The notes beneath the pieces were generated by a model. It ran no database searches, was not told the origin of the DNA, and was given only the letters and a program-made list of their open reading frames with translations. From positions 1-17,816 of the forward strand of contig CASTFX010000010.1 of assembly GCA_949448405.1 (NCBI GenBank): a stretch of DNA of 17,816 nt, written 5' to 3'. Shown piece after piece: positions 8,100 through 15,246 of this stretch. Each line of letters starts with the position of its first letter. Position 1 is the stretch's first letter. The position numbers were made by a program, and so were the translations under genes. The stretch is from an uncultured Clostridia bacterium (GTDB taxonomy: Bacteria; Bacillota; Clostridia; TANB77; CAG-508).

Positions 8100-10804
8100 A
8101 TGCCAAGATTAGTTTTAATTGATGGAAATAGTATATTAAATAGAGCATTTTATGGAATAAGTGGAGGAAACATGCTTCAAACAGAAGATGGTCTCTATAC
8201 TAACGCAGTATATGGCTTTTTAGCCATAATGTTCAAAATTCTAGATAATCTAGAGCCAGAATATATGGCGGTAGCATTTGACTTAAAAGCTAAGACATTT
8301 AGACATAAAATGTATAAAGAATATAAAGGAACAAGAAAAGGAATGCCAGACGAACTCGCAATGCAACTTCCATTAATAAAAGAAGTACTTACAGCTATGA
8401 ACATAAAGATAATAGAAAAAGAAGGATATGAGGCAGATGACATCTTAGGAACTCTTGGCACAAAGGCTCGGAGAAAAAGGATATGATGTAACTATTCTTT
8501 CAGGTGATAGAGATACTTTCCAACTTGCAACAGATAAAATAACTATTAGAATACCAAGAACAAAAATGGGAAAGACAGAAGAAGATGATTACAATAAAGA
8601 AAAAATAATAGAAGAATATGGTATAGAACCTAAATCACTAATAGAAGTAAAAGGACTAATGGGAGATAAATCAGATAATATACCAGGAATTGCAGGAGTG
8701 GGAGAGAAAACAGCACTAGGAATTATAAAAAAATATCAAACTATTGATAATTTATATGAACAGATAGAAAATCGGAAAAGCAGATGAAATAAAAGGAAAA
8801 CTTAGAGAAAAGATTATTGACGGAAAAGAATCAGCACTTCTTTCAAAAGAACTAGGTACAATAAACACACAAAGTCCAATAGATGAAAAAATAGAGGACT
8901 TAGAAAGAAAAGAATGGGACAATGAAAAAGTACTAGAAATATTTACTAAACTTAGATTTAATAAATATATAGATAGATTTTCTCTAAGAGATGGAAAAAC
9001 TGAGATAAATCCATTTGATGAAATAGAAATAAAAGAAAATCTAGATAATCAGGATTTAGAAAAACTAACAAATGAAATAAAGAAAAATAAAAAAATAATC
9101 TATTATCTAAATACCATTGAAGAAGATAATAATGAAAGCATAATAAAAAGAAAGATTTGTAGCATAAGTATTATTATAGAAAATAAAGTGTATTATATAG
9201 ATAATCTAGAAACTATAAAAAAATATTTCAAAGAAATCTTTGAAAGCGAAGAGATACGAAAAATAGGAGACAAACTAAAACAAGACTATATTTTGCTAAA
9301 ACAAAATAACATAGAGCTTAACGGATTTGAATATGACACAGAGGTTGCAGGATATATATTAGATTCACTTAAAAACAAATATGATATAGAAACTTTAGCA
9401 TTAAGATACTTAGATTTAGAAATATCTAAATTTATACAAAAAGAAGAAAAAACAGAACAATTAGACTTATTCAGCATAATAGGAGAAGAAAAAAACACAG
9501 CAGAAAGAGAAAAAAGTATTCTATATGTGTACTGTATAAGTAAGCTATATTCTGTTACAATGAAAATGATAGAAGAACAAGAAGAATTAGACCTATTTAA
9601 AAATATCGAAATGCCAACTTCAAAAGTATTAGCTAAAATGCAATATAATGGTATATATGTAGACAAAGAAGAACTTATAGAATATGGAAGAAAATTAAAA
9701 TCAGAAATAGAAGAAAAGACTGAAAAGATATATAATCTTTGCGGTCAAGAATTTAATATAAATTCAACAAAACAACTTGGAAAAGTTTTATTTGAAGACT
9801 TAAAGCTTCCAGTACAAAAAAAGAAAAAAAGTGGTTATTCAACAGATGTAGAAGTATTAGAAAAGTTAAGAGAAGAACACCCAGTTATAAATGAAATACT
9901 TGATTACAGACAACTTATGAAACTAAATTCAACTTATGTAGAAGGAATGATACCATATATAAATTCTAAAACAAATAGGATACATTCATTCTTCCATCAA
10001 ACAGTAACAGCAACAGGAAGAATAAGTAGTACAGAGCCAAACTTGCAAAATATACCAACAAGATTTGAGCCTGGAAAACAACTAAGAAAAGCATTCAAAC
10101 CAGAAGAAGGAAATATATTTATTGATGCAGACTATTCACAAGTAGAACTTAGAGTATTTGCACATATTTCACAAGATGAAAATATGATAAATGCATTCAA
10201 ACAAGGAGAAGATATTCACAGAGAAGTTGCATCAAAGGTATTTAATAAAGACATAGAAGAAGTAACAAGTGAAGAAAGATCAAAAGCAAAAGCAGTAAAC
10301 TTTGGAATAGTTTATGGAATAAGTGACTTTGGACTTGGAGAACAAATAAAAGTTCCAAGAAAAGTTGCAAAAGAATATATAGAAGAATATTTAAAAAAAT
10401 ATAGTGGCATAAAAAAATACATGGATAAAAATAATGAAGAAGCAAAAGAAAAAGGATATGTAACAACAGAATTTGGAAGAAGAAGAAATGTGCCAGAACT
10501 TAAATCACAAAATTTTATGGTAAGACAATTTGGAAGTAGAGCAGCACTAAACATGCCAATACAAGGAACAGCAGCAGATATAATGAAACTTGCCATGATA
10601 GAAGTTGAAAAGCAAATAGAAGAAAGAAAATTAAAAACAAAACTATTACTTCAAATACATGATGAGCTATTACTAGAAGTTCCAAAAGAAGAAGAAAATG
10701 AAGTAAAAGAAATGCTAAAGAAATCAATGGAACAGATAGTAGAGCTATCAGTACCATTAATTGCAGAAGTATCAACTGCTGATAATTGGTATGGCTGCAA
10801 ATAA
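8100..10804 (+). CDS. polA: DNA polymerase I, 900 aa, read through two CGGA +1 sites; proofreading domain degenerate
   Basis: Pol I removes primers and fills gaps in repair and Okazaki-fragment processing. The start is ATG 8100, seven bases after GGAGG (8088-8092); upstream in-frame TTG at 8073 lies in the terminator. Residues 1-300 are the 5' nuclease: LIDGNS near the N-terminus, EADDILGTLG (Glu111, Asp113, Asp114), SGDRDTFQLA, and a helix-hairpin-helix GVGEKTALG. The middle domain, around residues 300-480, lacks the 3'-5' exonuclease D-x-E: the expected strand reads IIYYLNTIEE, so proofreading is probably lost, as in many Bacillus and Clostridium Pol I proteins. The polymerase domain has ATGRISSTEPNLQNIP, DADYSQVELRV, KAVNFGIVYGISDFGL and QIHDELLLEVP. 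Two CGGA sites (8469, 8773) interrupt the nuclease domain; reading each as glycine (residues 124, 225) gives a normal length and gap-free alignment with Pol I. Clostridia often carry coaE next; here it is absent. Confidence 0.93.
8469..8472 (+). other. +1 frameshift / four-base decoding site CGGA in polA (site 1)
   Basis: CGG at 8469-8471 follows GCT in the polA frame. Zero-frame reading ends at 8484-8486 with a 128-residue stub. In +1 the sequence runs GTLGTKA-G-EKGYDVTILSG, matching the length of the equivalent Bacillus Pol I segment (GTMAARAEREGFAV as I recall it) residue for residue. Confidence 0.85.
8773..8776 (+). other. +1 frameshift / four-base decoding site CGGA in polA (site 2)
   Basis: CGG at 8773-8775 follows AAT in the frame set by the first polA site. 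Zero-frame reading ends at 8785-8787. In +1 the protein continues as GKADEIKGKLREKII and reaches the conserved ALLSKEL segment of Pol I, then the whole polymerase domain without further interruption. Confidence 0.85.
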
Positions 10805-10823
10805 TCAGGCGAAAGGATAAAAA

Positions 10824-11360
10824 TTGAAAAAAGGATTAATCATATTATTAATTATAGCTTTATTAAGTATATGCATATATCAGATATATAATATAAGCCT
10901 AAAAAAACTCTATCCAAAAGAATTTGAAGAATATGTATCAATGTATTCTAAAAAGTATGGTATAGAAGAAAACTGGATATATGCATTAATAAAGGCAGAA
11001 AGCGATTTTGATGAAAATAGTGTATCACAAAGTGGAGCAGTAGGACTTATGCAGCTAATGGAAAGTACAGCAAATGAAGTTGCAGAAGAACTAAAAATAG
11101 AAAATATTAATTTAAAAGATCCAAAATGTAATATAGAAATTGGGACAAAATATTTTGTAACACTTTTAGACTATTATGAAGACAATTACTGCTTAGCAAT
11201 AACAGCATATAATGCAGGAATTGGAACAGTAAATAAATGGATAGAAAATAAAGTAATAAAAAAAGATGGAACAGACATTGAAAATATCCCATACAAGGAA
11301 ACAAATAATTATATAAGAAAAGTTCTAAAAAACTATAGAACATACAGAAAAATATATTAA
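10824..11360 (+). CDS. Membrane-anchored lytic transglycosylase (SLT domain), 178 aa
   Basis: The enzyme cleaves the glycan strands of peptidoglycan between MurNAc and GlcNAc. Residues 1-22 are a hydrophobic N-terminal anchor or signal. The SLT domain follows: GIEENWIYALIKAESDF with catalytic Glu59, SGAVGLMQLM, the NIEIGTKYF helix and the AYNAG motif (residues 128-132). The start is TTG 10824, supported by GAAAGGA at 10811-10817 and by the hydrophobic segment beginning at once. It starts 19 bases after polA, with which it is probably cotranscribed; in Clostridia this kind of gene often follows polA-coaE. No CGG codon occurs in frame. Confidence 0.9.
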   Translation: MKKGLIILLIIALLSICIYQIYNISLKKLYPKEFEEYVSMYSKKYGIEENWIYALIKAESDFDENSVSQSGAVGLMQLMESTANEVAEELKIENINLKDPKCNIEIGTKYFVTLLDYYEDNYCLAITAYNAGIGTVNKWIENKVIKKDGTDIENIPYKETNNYIRKVLKNYRTYRKIY

Positions 11361-11378
11361 TAGTGGAGGAAAACATAA

Positions 11379-11949
11379 GTGGAAGAAATAGAAAAAGTGA
11401 AAAAAGATTTAAAAAGTTTGCTAACAGAAAAAAGATATATTCACTCTATTCGGAACTATGAAAATGGCAATAGAACTTGCAGAAGTTTATGGGGAAGATA
11501 AAGAAAAAGCAGCTTTTGCAGGACTTATACATGATATAGCAAAAGAAATAAGCAAAGAAGAAGGCGAAATTTACGCAAAAAAGCATAATATAGAAGTAGA
11601 CGAAATAGAAAAATTCCAATGGGGGTTAATGCATGCAAAACTTGGGGCAAGCATTGCAAAAGAAAGATATAATGTAGACCAAGACATACAAAAAGCAATA
11701 ACTTATCACACAACTGGACACAAAGATATGGACAGATTTTCAAAAATAATATATTTAGCAGATAAGATAGAAGAAAATAGAAATTATGAGGGAGTAATAG
11801 AATTAAGAGAAATAGCAAAAACAGATTTAGATATGGCGATACTAACAACAATAGACTTTGTATTAAATAAATCTATTAAAATGAATAGACTAATACACCC
11901 AAACACAATAGATTTAAGAAATCAAATTTTAAAAGAAAAATCAGAATAA
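11379..11949 (+). CDS. yqeK: YqeK-type HD-domain symmetrical Ap4A hydrolase, 189 aa, read through one CGGA +1 site
   Basis: YqeK proteins are HD-domain metalloenzymes that split diadenosine tetraphosphate into two ADP in Gram-positive bacteria. The start is GTG 11379 after GTGGAGG (11363-11369). The N-terminus reads KRYIHSI, then a CGGA at 11451 and, in +1, GTMKMAIELAEVYG; the family sequence RYIHSxGVMxxAxELA has a glycine exactly here (residue 25), so four bases stand for one residue. The HD pair is in LIHDIAKE (His51, Asp52); the WGLMHAKLGA, ITYHTTGH and IIYLADKIEENR motifs follow. The total of 189 residues matches the family. Zero-frame reading would stop at 11499-11501, before the HD motif. 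The usual neighbours nadD and rsfS are not adjacent. Confidence 0.93.
11451..11454 (+). other. +1 frameshift / four-base decoding site CGGA in yqeK
   Basis: CGG at 11451-11453 follows ATT. The +1 frame from GGA 11452 supplies the conserved glycine after RYIHS and then the entire HD domain. This is one of the two clearest sites because the family fixes both the residue and the spacing. Confidence 0.87.
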
Positions 11950-11985
11950 ACCCTATGGAAAAAACAGTAAAATCATAAAAAGACC

Positions 11986-12015
11986 TTGAAAAAAATAACA
12001 TGTATAGTGTATAAT
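11986..12015 (+). promoter_or_regulatory. Vegetative-type promoter of the sortase gene
   Basis: TTGAAA (11986-11991), an 18-base spacer and TATAAT (12010-12015) form a near-consensus promoter in the gap between yqeK and the sortase gene. It implies that the true sortase start is downstream of it, and that the sortase is transcribed separately from polA-yqeK. Confidence 0.7.
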
Positions 12016-12036
12016 AATTTCATAGGAGAGGTACAA

Positions 12037-12795
12037 ATGAACCAAATATTAGTAACAGAGAAATTAATAGTAACACCAGAATTTAGAAAAAAGGGGAAAA
12101 TATATAGATTTAACTTCTTTTTATCTATTTTTTTAGCATGTACGTTATTCTCGTGCTACATATATGCGGAATACGATAGAAGTAAAAGTGAACAAGTATC
12201 ACAAGAACTACTATTATCTATTCAAGAAGAAGATGACACTTTAAGTACAGTATCAGTTGACAATGACGTATTAGTTGTAACATTATCAGAAAATCCATCA
12301 AATACTAAAACAGAAATAAAAATATCAGATCTAGTAAAAGGAACAACAGAAGAAGGAAACGCAAAATCAAAACTTGTAGAAGCAACAGCAAGTGATGGGA
12401 CAAAATATTATCTAGAATCAGTGTTAACTATATCAAAGCTAGGAATAGAATATCCAGTACTTTCAGATACTTCAGACGAACTTTTAAAAACCTCTTTAAA
12501 CAAATTATGGGGGCCAGATCCAAATCAAGTAGGAAACTATGTAATAATAGGACATAACTATAAGAGTGGAAAAATGTTTGGAAAACTATCAAATATAGAA
12601 GCAGGCGATACATGTGAGCTAAAAGATTTAGCAACAGGAAAAGTAGTTACATATAAAGTATATGATAAATACATAATAGACCCAACTGACACAAGATGCA
12701 CAACACAAAAAACAAATGGCAAAAGAGAAATAACTCTAATCACATGCCATAATTCAGGTAAACAAAGATTAGTTGTAAAAGCAATAGAAATATAA
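12037..12795 (+). CDS. Sortase family transpeptidase (class D-like), 252 aa
   Basis: Sortases cut a C-terminal sorting signal of secreted proteins and attach them to the cell wall or to pilin subunits. ATG 12037 was chosen because AGGAGAGG (12024-12031) precedes it and because the longer in-frame option starting at 11986 overlaps the -35 box. Residues about 25-43 form a membrane anchor, placing the catalytic domain outside the cell. The triad is visible: His173 in IIGHNYKSGKMFG, Cys237 in ITLITCHNS and Arg244 in GKQRLVVKA. The TLxTC form and overall layout suggest class D or a related housekeeping-type sortase, but the class is uncertain. No sorting-signal substrate lies beside it. Confidence 0.88.
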   Translation: MNQILVTEKLIVTPEFRKKGKIYRFNFFLSIFLACTLFSCYIYAEYDRSKSEQVSQELLLSIQEEDDTLSTVSVDNDVLVVTLSENPSNTKTEIKISDLVKGTTEEGNAKSKLVEATASDGTKYYLESVLTISKLGIEYPVLSDTSDELLKTSLNKLWGPDPNQVGNYVIIGHNYKSGKMFGKLSNIEAGDTCELKDLATGKVVTYKVYDKYIIDPTDTRCTTQKTNGKREITLITCHNSGKQRLVVKAIEI

Positions 12796-12831
12796 GAACT
12801 AAAATAAAAACAAGTGAATATAATATAAATA

Positions 12832-12890
12832 AAATCAGGCAATAGCCGGGCTAGATTACTAGCAGCAGACAAACTCTGTGGGATGATAAA
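12832..12890 (+). promoter_or_regulatory. NiCo (czcD-type) riboswitch aptamer, compact form
   Basis: The leader of the metal exporter carries, in order, CAGGCAATAGCCGGG, a GCTAG-ATTA-CTAGC hairpin, GCAGCAGA, and TCTGTGGGATGAT. These blocks agree with the NiCo (czcD) riboswitch consensus as I recall it (CAGGCAA..., GCCGGGC..., GCAGC/GGCA elements, TCTGTGGGA) and sit upstream of the expected gene type. NiCo riboswitches bind Co2+/Ni2+ (also Fe2+) and allow transcription of exporters. Here the stem between CAGGCAA and GCCGGG is at most a 3-bp GGC-AATA-GCC hairpin, shorter than in the structures I know. The assignment rests on memory of the consensus. Confidence 0.72.
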
Positions 12891-12911
12891 TCTTACAGAG
12901 TTTATATTTTT
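12871..12911 (+). terminator. Riboswitch-controlled terminator upstream of the metal exporter
   Basis: A perfect 9-bp stem (AAACTCTGT 12871-12879 with ACAGAGTTT 12895-12903) is followed by ATATTTTT. Its 5' arm uses bases of the aptamer's last hairpin (CAGA-CAAAC-TCTG) and of TGTGGGA, so metal binding and terminator formation exclude each other. This is an ON switch: metal should allow readthrough into the exporter gene. Confidence 0.78.
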
Positions 12912-12929
12912 GCTAAAAGGGGAGATTTC

Positions 12930-13799
12930 ATGGAAGAAAAAGAAGCATTAAAAGTATCAAAAATAACAATAGTAATAAATGTTGTTTTATCAATTATAAA
13001 ATTAATAGCAGGAATTATCGCACATTCAAGTGCAATGATATCAGATGCTATCCATTCAGCTTCTGACGTTGTAAGTACAGTGATTGTAATAATAGGTGTT
13101 AAGTTATCAAATAAAGAATCAGACAAAACACATCCATATGGTCATGAAAGATTTGAATGTGTTGCATCAATAATTCTTTCAACTATACTAATAATAACAG
13201 GTGTAGGAATAGGTATAACAGGATTTGAAAAGATAATTTCAGGAGAATACAAAAACTTTGTAATACCTGGGGTAATTGCACTTATTGCAGCAGTTATATC
13301 AATAATTGTAAAAGAAGCTATGTATTGGTATACAAGAAGCGTCGCAAAAAAAATAAATTCTGGAGCATTAATGGCAGACGCATGGCACCATAGGTCAGAC
13401 TCATTATCATCAATAGGAAGCTTCATAGGAATACTAGGAGCGAGATTTGGATATCTTATTCTAGACTCAATAGCAAGTATAGTAATTGCAATATTTATTA
13501 TAAAAGCAGGAGCAGAAATCTTTATAGAAACTATAAGAAAAATGACAGACGAAGCATGTGATGAAAAAACAGTAAATAAAATATATGAAGTAATAAATAA
13601 GCAAACTGGGGTAATGAGAATAGATGAGGTCAAAACAAGAAAATTCGGAAATAAAATATATGTAGATGTAGAAATAAGCGCAGACGGAGAAAAAACACTA
13701 ACAGAAACTCATGAAATAGCAGAAAAAATACATAAATCAATAGAAGAAGAAATAGAATTTGTTAAACATTGTATGGTACATGTAAATCCATATAATTAA
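12930..13799 (+). CDS. Cation diffusion facilitator (CDF) metal exporter, 289 aa
   Basis: CDF proteins are dimeric antiporters that export divalent metals from the cytoplasm. Six transmembrane segments occupy about residues 12-205, followed by a cytoplasmic domain of about 85 residues. Metal-site motifs are visible in TM2 (SDAIHSASD: Asp39, His42, Asp46) and in TM5 (DAWHHRSDS: His153, Asp157), with the family motif HPYGHERFE in the loop after TM2. ATG 12930 follows GGGGAG (12919-12924). The riboswitch-terminator leader suggests control by Co/Ni, or Fe, which points to those metals as substrates. The gene is single and ends in a strong shared terminator. Confidence 0.93.
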   Translation: MEEKEALKVSKITIVINVVLSIIKLIAGIIAHSSAMISDAIHSASDVVSTVIVIIGVKLSNKESDKTHPYGHERFECVASIILSTILIITGVGIGITGFEKIISGEYKNFVIPGVIALIAAVISIIVKEAMYWYTRSVAKKINSGALMADAWHHRSDSLSSIGSFIGILGARFGYLILDSIASIVIAIFIIKAGAEIFIETIRKMTDEACDEKTVNKIYEVINKQTGVMRIDEVKTRKFGNKIYVDVEISADGEKTLTETHEIAEKIHKSIEEEIEFVKHCMVHVNPYN

Positions 13800-13802
13800 A
13801 AG

Positions 13803-13836
13803 AAAAGGCGGGGTGAATAGTACCACCCCGCCTTTT
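13803..13836. terminator. GC-rich bidirectional terminator between convergent genes
   Basis: A 13-bp perfect stem (13803-13815 with 13824-13836) has an 8-base loop, an A-run at one end and TTTT at the other, so it can act on both strands. It lies between the exporter gene and the end of the convergent 95-residue gene. Confidence 0.88.
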
Positions 13837-13843
13837 GAAGAGC

Positions 13844-14131
13844 TTAGAACTTGACTGTTACCTCCTTTTTGAAGATGCCTAACCATTTGGTCACAGAAAT
13901 TGATTCAGGAACAAGTCCAAGCCTTGAGAGCACTTCAGAGCATTGTTTCCTCGAAAGAGTAGTCGAAAAGCGGACTTCCTGACCAGAAGTCAATTGCCAA
14001 TGAGAGGCAGTTGCAGCATCAGAAATTGCTGCCAAGACTCTGAACTCCCGGTTTTGATGTGCCATTGTATAGTCATAGCCGACATCATTTACTACCATGG
14101 GATCAAGAGTCTGAGAATCTGAGTACAGCAA
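13844..14131 (-). CDS. Unknown 95-residue protein of foreign composition
   Basis: I do not recognise this protein. It is soluble, with no signal peptide or obvious motif, one cysteine, and a C-terminus rich in basic and hydrophobic residues (TKWLGIFKKEVTVKF). The gene is probably real: TTG start at 14131 with AAGGAGGG seven bases upstream, a near-consensus promoter, and a terminator just after the stop. Composition is clearly unlike its neighbours: about 45-50% GC by eye, with CGC, CGG, AGG, CTG, GGC and GTC codons that are rare elsewhere in the window. At 14050-14048 it has an in-frame CGG (followed by G) in AHQNREFR that must be read as Arg for the frame to stay open. Recent transfer from a higher-GC source is the simplest explanation. 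Confidence 0.7.
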   Translation of the reverse strand: MLYSDSQTLDPMVVNDVGYDYTMAHQNREFRVLAAISDAATASHWQLTSGQEVRFSTTLSRKQCSEVLSRLGLVPESISVTKWLGIFKKEVTVKF

Positions 14132-14138
14132 GGTTTTA

Positions 14139-14193
14139 CCCTCCTTAAAAGTATTGTAAAATATATTATAGCATTTTTAATTAAAATATTCAA
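14139..14193 (-). promoter_or_regulatory. Promoter and ribosome binding site of the 95-residue gene
   Basis: On the minus strand, TTGAAT (14193-14188), a 17-base spacer and TATAAT (14170-14165) form a near-consensus promoter. The AAGGAGGG Shine-Dalgarno (14146-14139) lies seven bases before the TTG start and decides in favour of that start. The promoter region is AT-rich like the host, unlike the gene itself. Confidence 0.72.
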
Positions 14194-14218
14194 TATAAGT
14201 GCAAATAACAAAACAAAA

Positions 14219-14240
14219 ACCGAAGAGAGAAATCTTCGGT
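14219..14240 (-). terminator. Terminator after rpsT
   Basis: An 8-bp perfect stem (ACCGAAGA with TCTTCGGT) and a 6-base loop are followed on the minus strand by TTTTTGTTTTG. It ends the rpsT transcript and separates it from the 95-residue gene. Confidence 0.8.
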
Positions 14241-14264
14241 CTTTAAAATTGCTATGTAATTTAC

Positions 14265-14531
14265 TTAAGCTTTTAAAGCATTAAGTTTTTTTGCTAAATT
14301 AGATTTTTTTCTAGCAGCAGTATTTTTTACAATAACACCTTTGCTGCAAGCTTGGTCTATTTTTTTAGTAGCTTCTACGAAAAGAGTTTCAGCAGAAGTA
14401 ACGTCTTTAGCTTCAACTGCGCTTTCAAACTTCTTAACAGCTGTTTTATAACTTGATTTAATCATATTATTTTGTAAAGTTTTCTTTTCAATAATTTGAG
14501 TTCTTTTAATAGCTGATTTAATATTTGGCAT
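14265..14531 (-). CDS. rpsT: Small-subunit ribosomal protein S20, 88 aa
   Basis: S20 binds 16S rRNA in the body of the 30S subunit. The sequence has the typical N-terminus MPNIKSAIKRT, a long, basic, helical body and the C-terminal NTAARKKSNLAKKLNAL motif. Length and start are standard. The clearest Shine-Dalgarno (GGAGGTG on the minus strand, 14549-14543) is unusually far from the ATG, about 11-13 bases, with a weaker TAGG nearer. It is a single gene with its own terminator. Confidence 0.96.
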   Translation of the reverse strand: MPNIKSAIKRTQIIEKKTLQNNMIKSSYKTAVKKFESAVEAKDVTSAETLFVEATKKIDQACSKGVIVKNTAARKKSNLAKKLNALKA

Positions 14532-14667
14532 AACCTATGTTGCACCTCCGATCTTTAAATTTCTAAACTATATCGCATAATATGATACCATAAAATTAAA
14601 TGAAATGCAATACTAAACCTAAAAAAATTTAAAATATATCAATACAAATTATAAAGTTAAAAAGAAG

Positions 14668-14685
14668 GGGCGATTAAAATCGCCC
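14668..14685 (-). terminator. Terminator after the holin-like gene
   Basis: A 7-bp GC-rich stem (GGGCGAT 14668-14674 with ATCGCCC 14679-14685) and a 4-base loop are followed on the minus strand by CTTCTTTTT. It lies 25 bases after the stop codon of the small membrane protein. Confidence 0.75.
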
Positions 14686-14709
14686 ACATACTATTTTACT
14701 CTTAAATCA

Positions 14710-15084
14710 CTACATTTCTTGGTCGCCAGGTATAAAATAATCAATTACACCATATATAAGAGCACCTATTATTGCAGCCATCCAAGATATTGAATATCCT
14801 GCAACAAAATATTGAGTTACATATAAAGTAATAACAGCTAAAACGAAACCTACAAAACCTTTACCAAAAGGACTTGCATGTAAACCTGTAAACTTAGTTA
14901 TTAAATAGTCCATTACAGTTAAAACTATAGCAGCTAACCCTAAAGACCAAATATTATTTATAGAAAATCCGGGTGTAAAGAAAGCAGTTACTCCTAGAAC
15001 TATTGCAGCAACAACAAGTCTACCTATAATTTGCCAAGCACTGTTTCCAGTATTACTTCTTGAACTTGCTTGATTATTGTCCAT
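14710..15084 (-). CDS. Small membrane protein of the phage-holin IV / YvlD-like family, 124 aa
   Basis: The protein has four hydrophobic segments (about residues 18-37, 45-63, 77-95, 98-117) and motifs of the phage holin superfamily IV / YvlD type: TPGFSINN, followed by two repeats of a small-residue-rich helix and a C-terminal GVIDYFIPG. Chromosomal members are common in Firmicutes and have no settled function; they are probably envelope proteins rather than lysis proteins. A polar, Asn/Ser-rich N-terminal tail of about 16 residues precedes TM1. ATG 15084 follows AAGGGGG on the minus strand. A CGG here (CCC GGA) is out of frame and the gene is intact. Confidence 0.8.
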   Translation of the reverse strand: MDNNQASSRSNTGNSAWQIIGRLVVAAIVLGVTAFFTPGFSINNIWSLGLAAIVLTVMDYLITKFTGLHASPFGKGFVGFVLAVITLYVTQYFVAGYSISWMAAIIGALIYGVIDYFIPGDQEM

Positions 15085-15153
15085 TGTTTTTTGTCCCCCT
15101 TAAATTTTAATATGCAATTTTTAAGAAAGAAAAAATCTTTCGAATATATTATG

Positions 15154-15198
15154 AACTAAAAAAATATTTTTATTCAAATATAGAATATTTTTTTAGTT
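15154..15198. repeat. 15-bp perfect AT-rich inverted repeat between divergent genes
   Basis: AACTAAAAAAATATT (15154-15168) is repeated inverted at 15184-15198 with a 15-base gap. It lies in the 162-base space between the divergent holin-like and DUF421 genes. It could be an operator overlapping their promoters or a hairpin; the low GC content makes chance symmetry possible. Confidence 0.5.
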
Positions 15199-15246
15199 AA
15201 ATGCTAAAAATATATTTAAAAATCAAATTTTAAAGGTGAAAAAAAT

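Noticed and set aside
8985..9190. A functional 3'-5' proofreading site in polA.
   Set aside because: The strand expected to carry D-x-E reads IIYYLNTIEE without the paired acidic residues; loss is common in Firmicute Pol I, so it is not treated as novel.
399..11454. The eight frame breaks as pseudogene decay or random sequencing errors.
   Set aside because: Decay or error would give varied indels and substitutions. All eight are the same single C before GGA in frame, with motifs and lengths otherwise intact in housekeeping genes. A motif-specific systematic sequencing artefact is not fully excluded and is listed as a check.
11986..12036. N-terminal extension of the sortase from TTG 11986.
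   Set aside because: The TTG is part of the -35 box of a near-consensus promoter; ATG 12037 has a strong Shine-Dalgarno.
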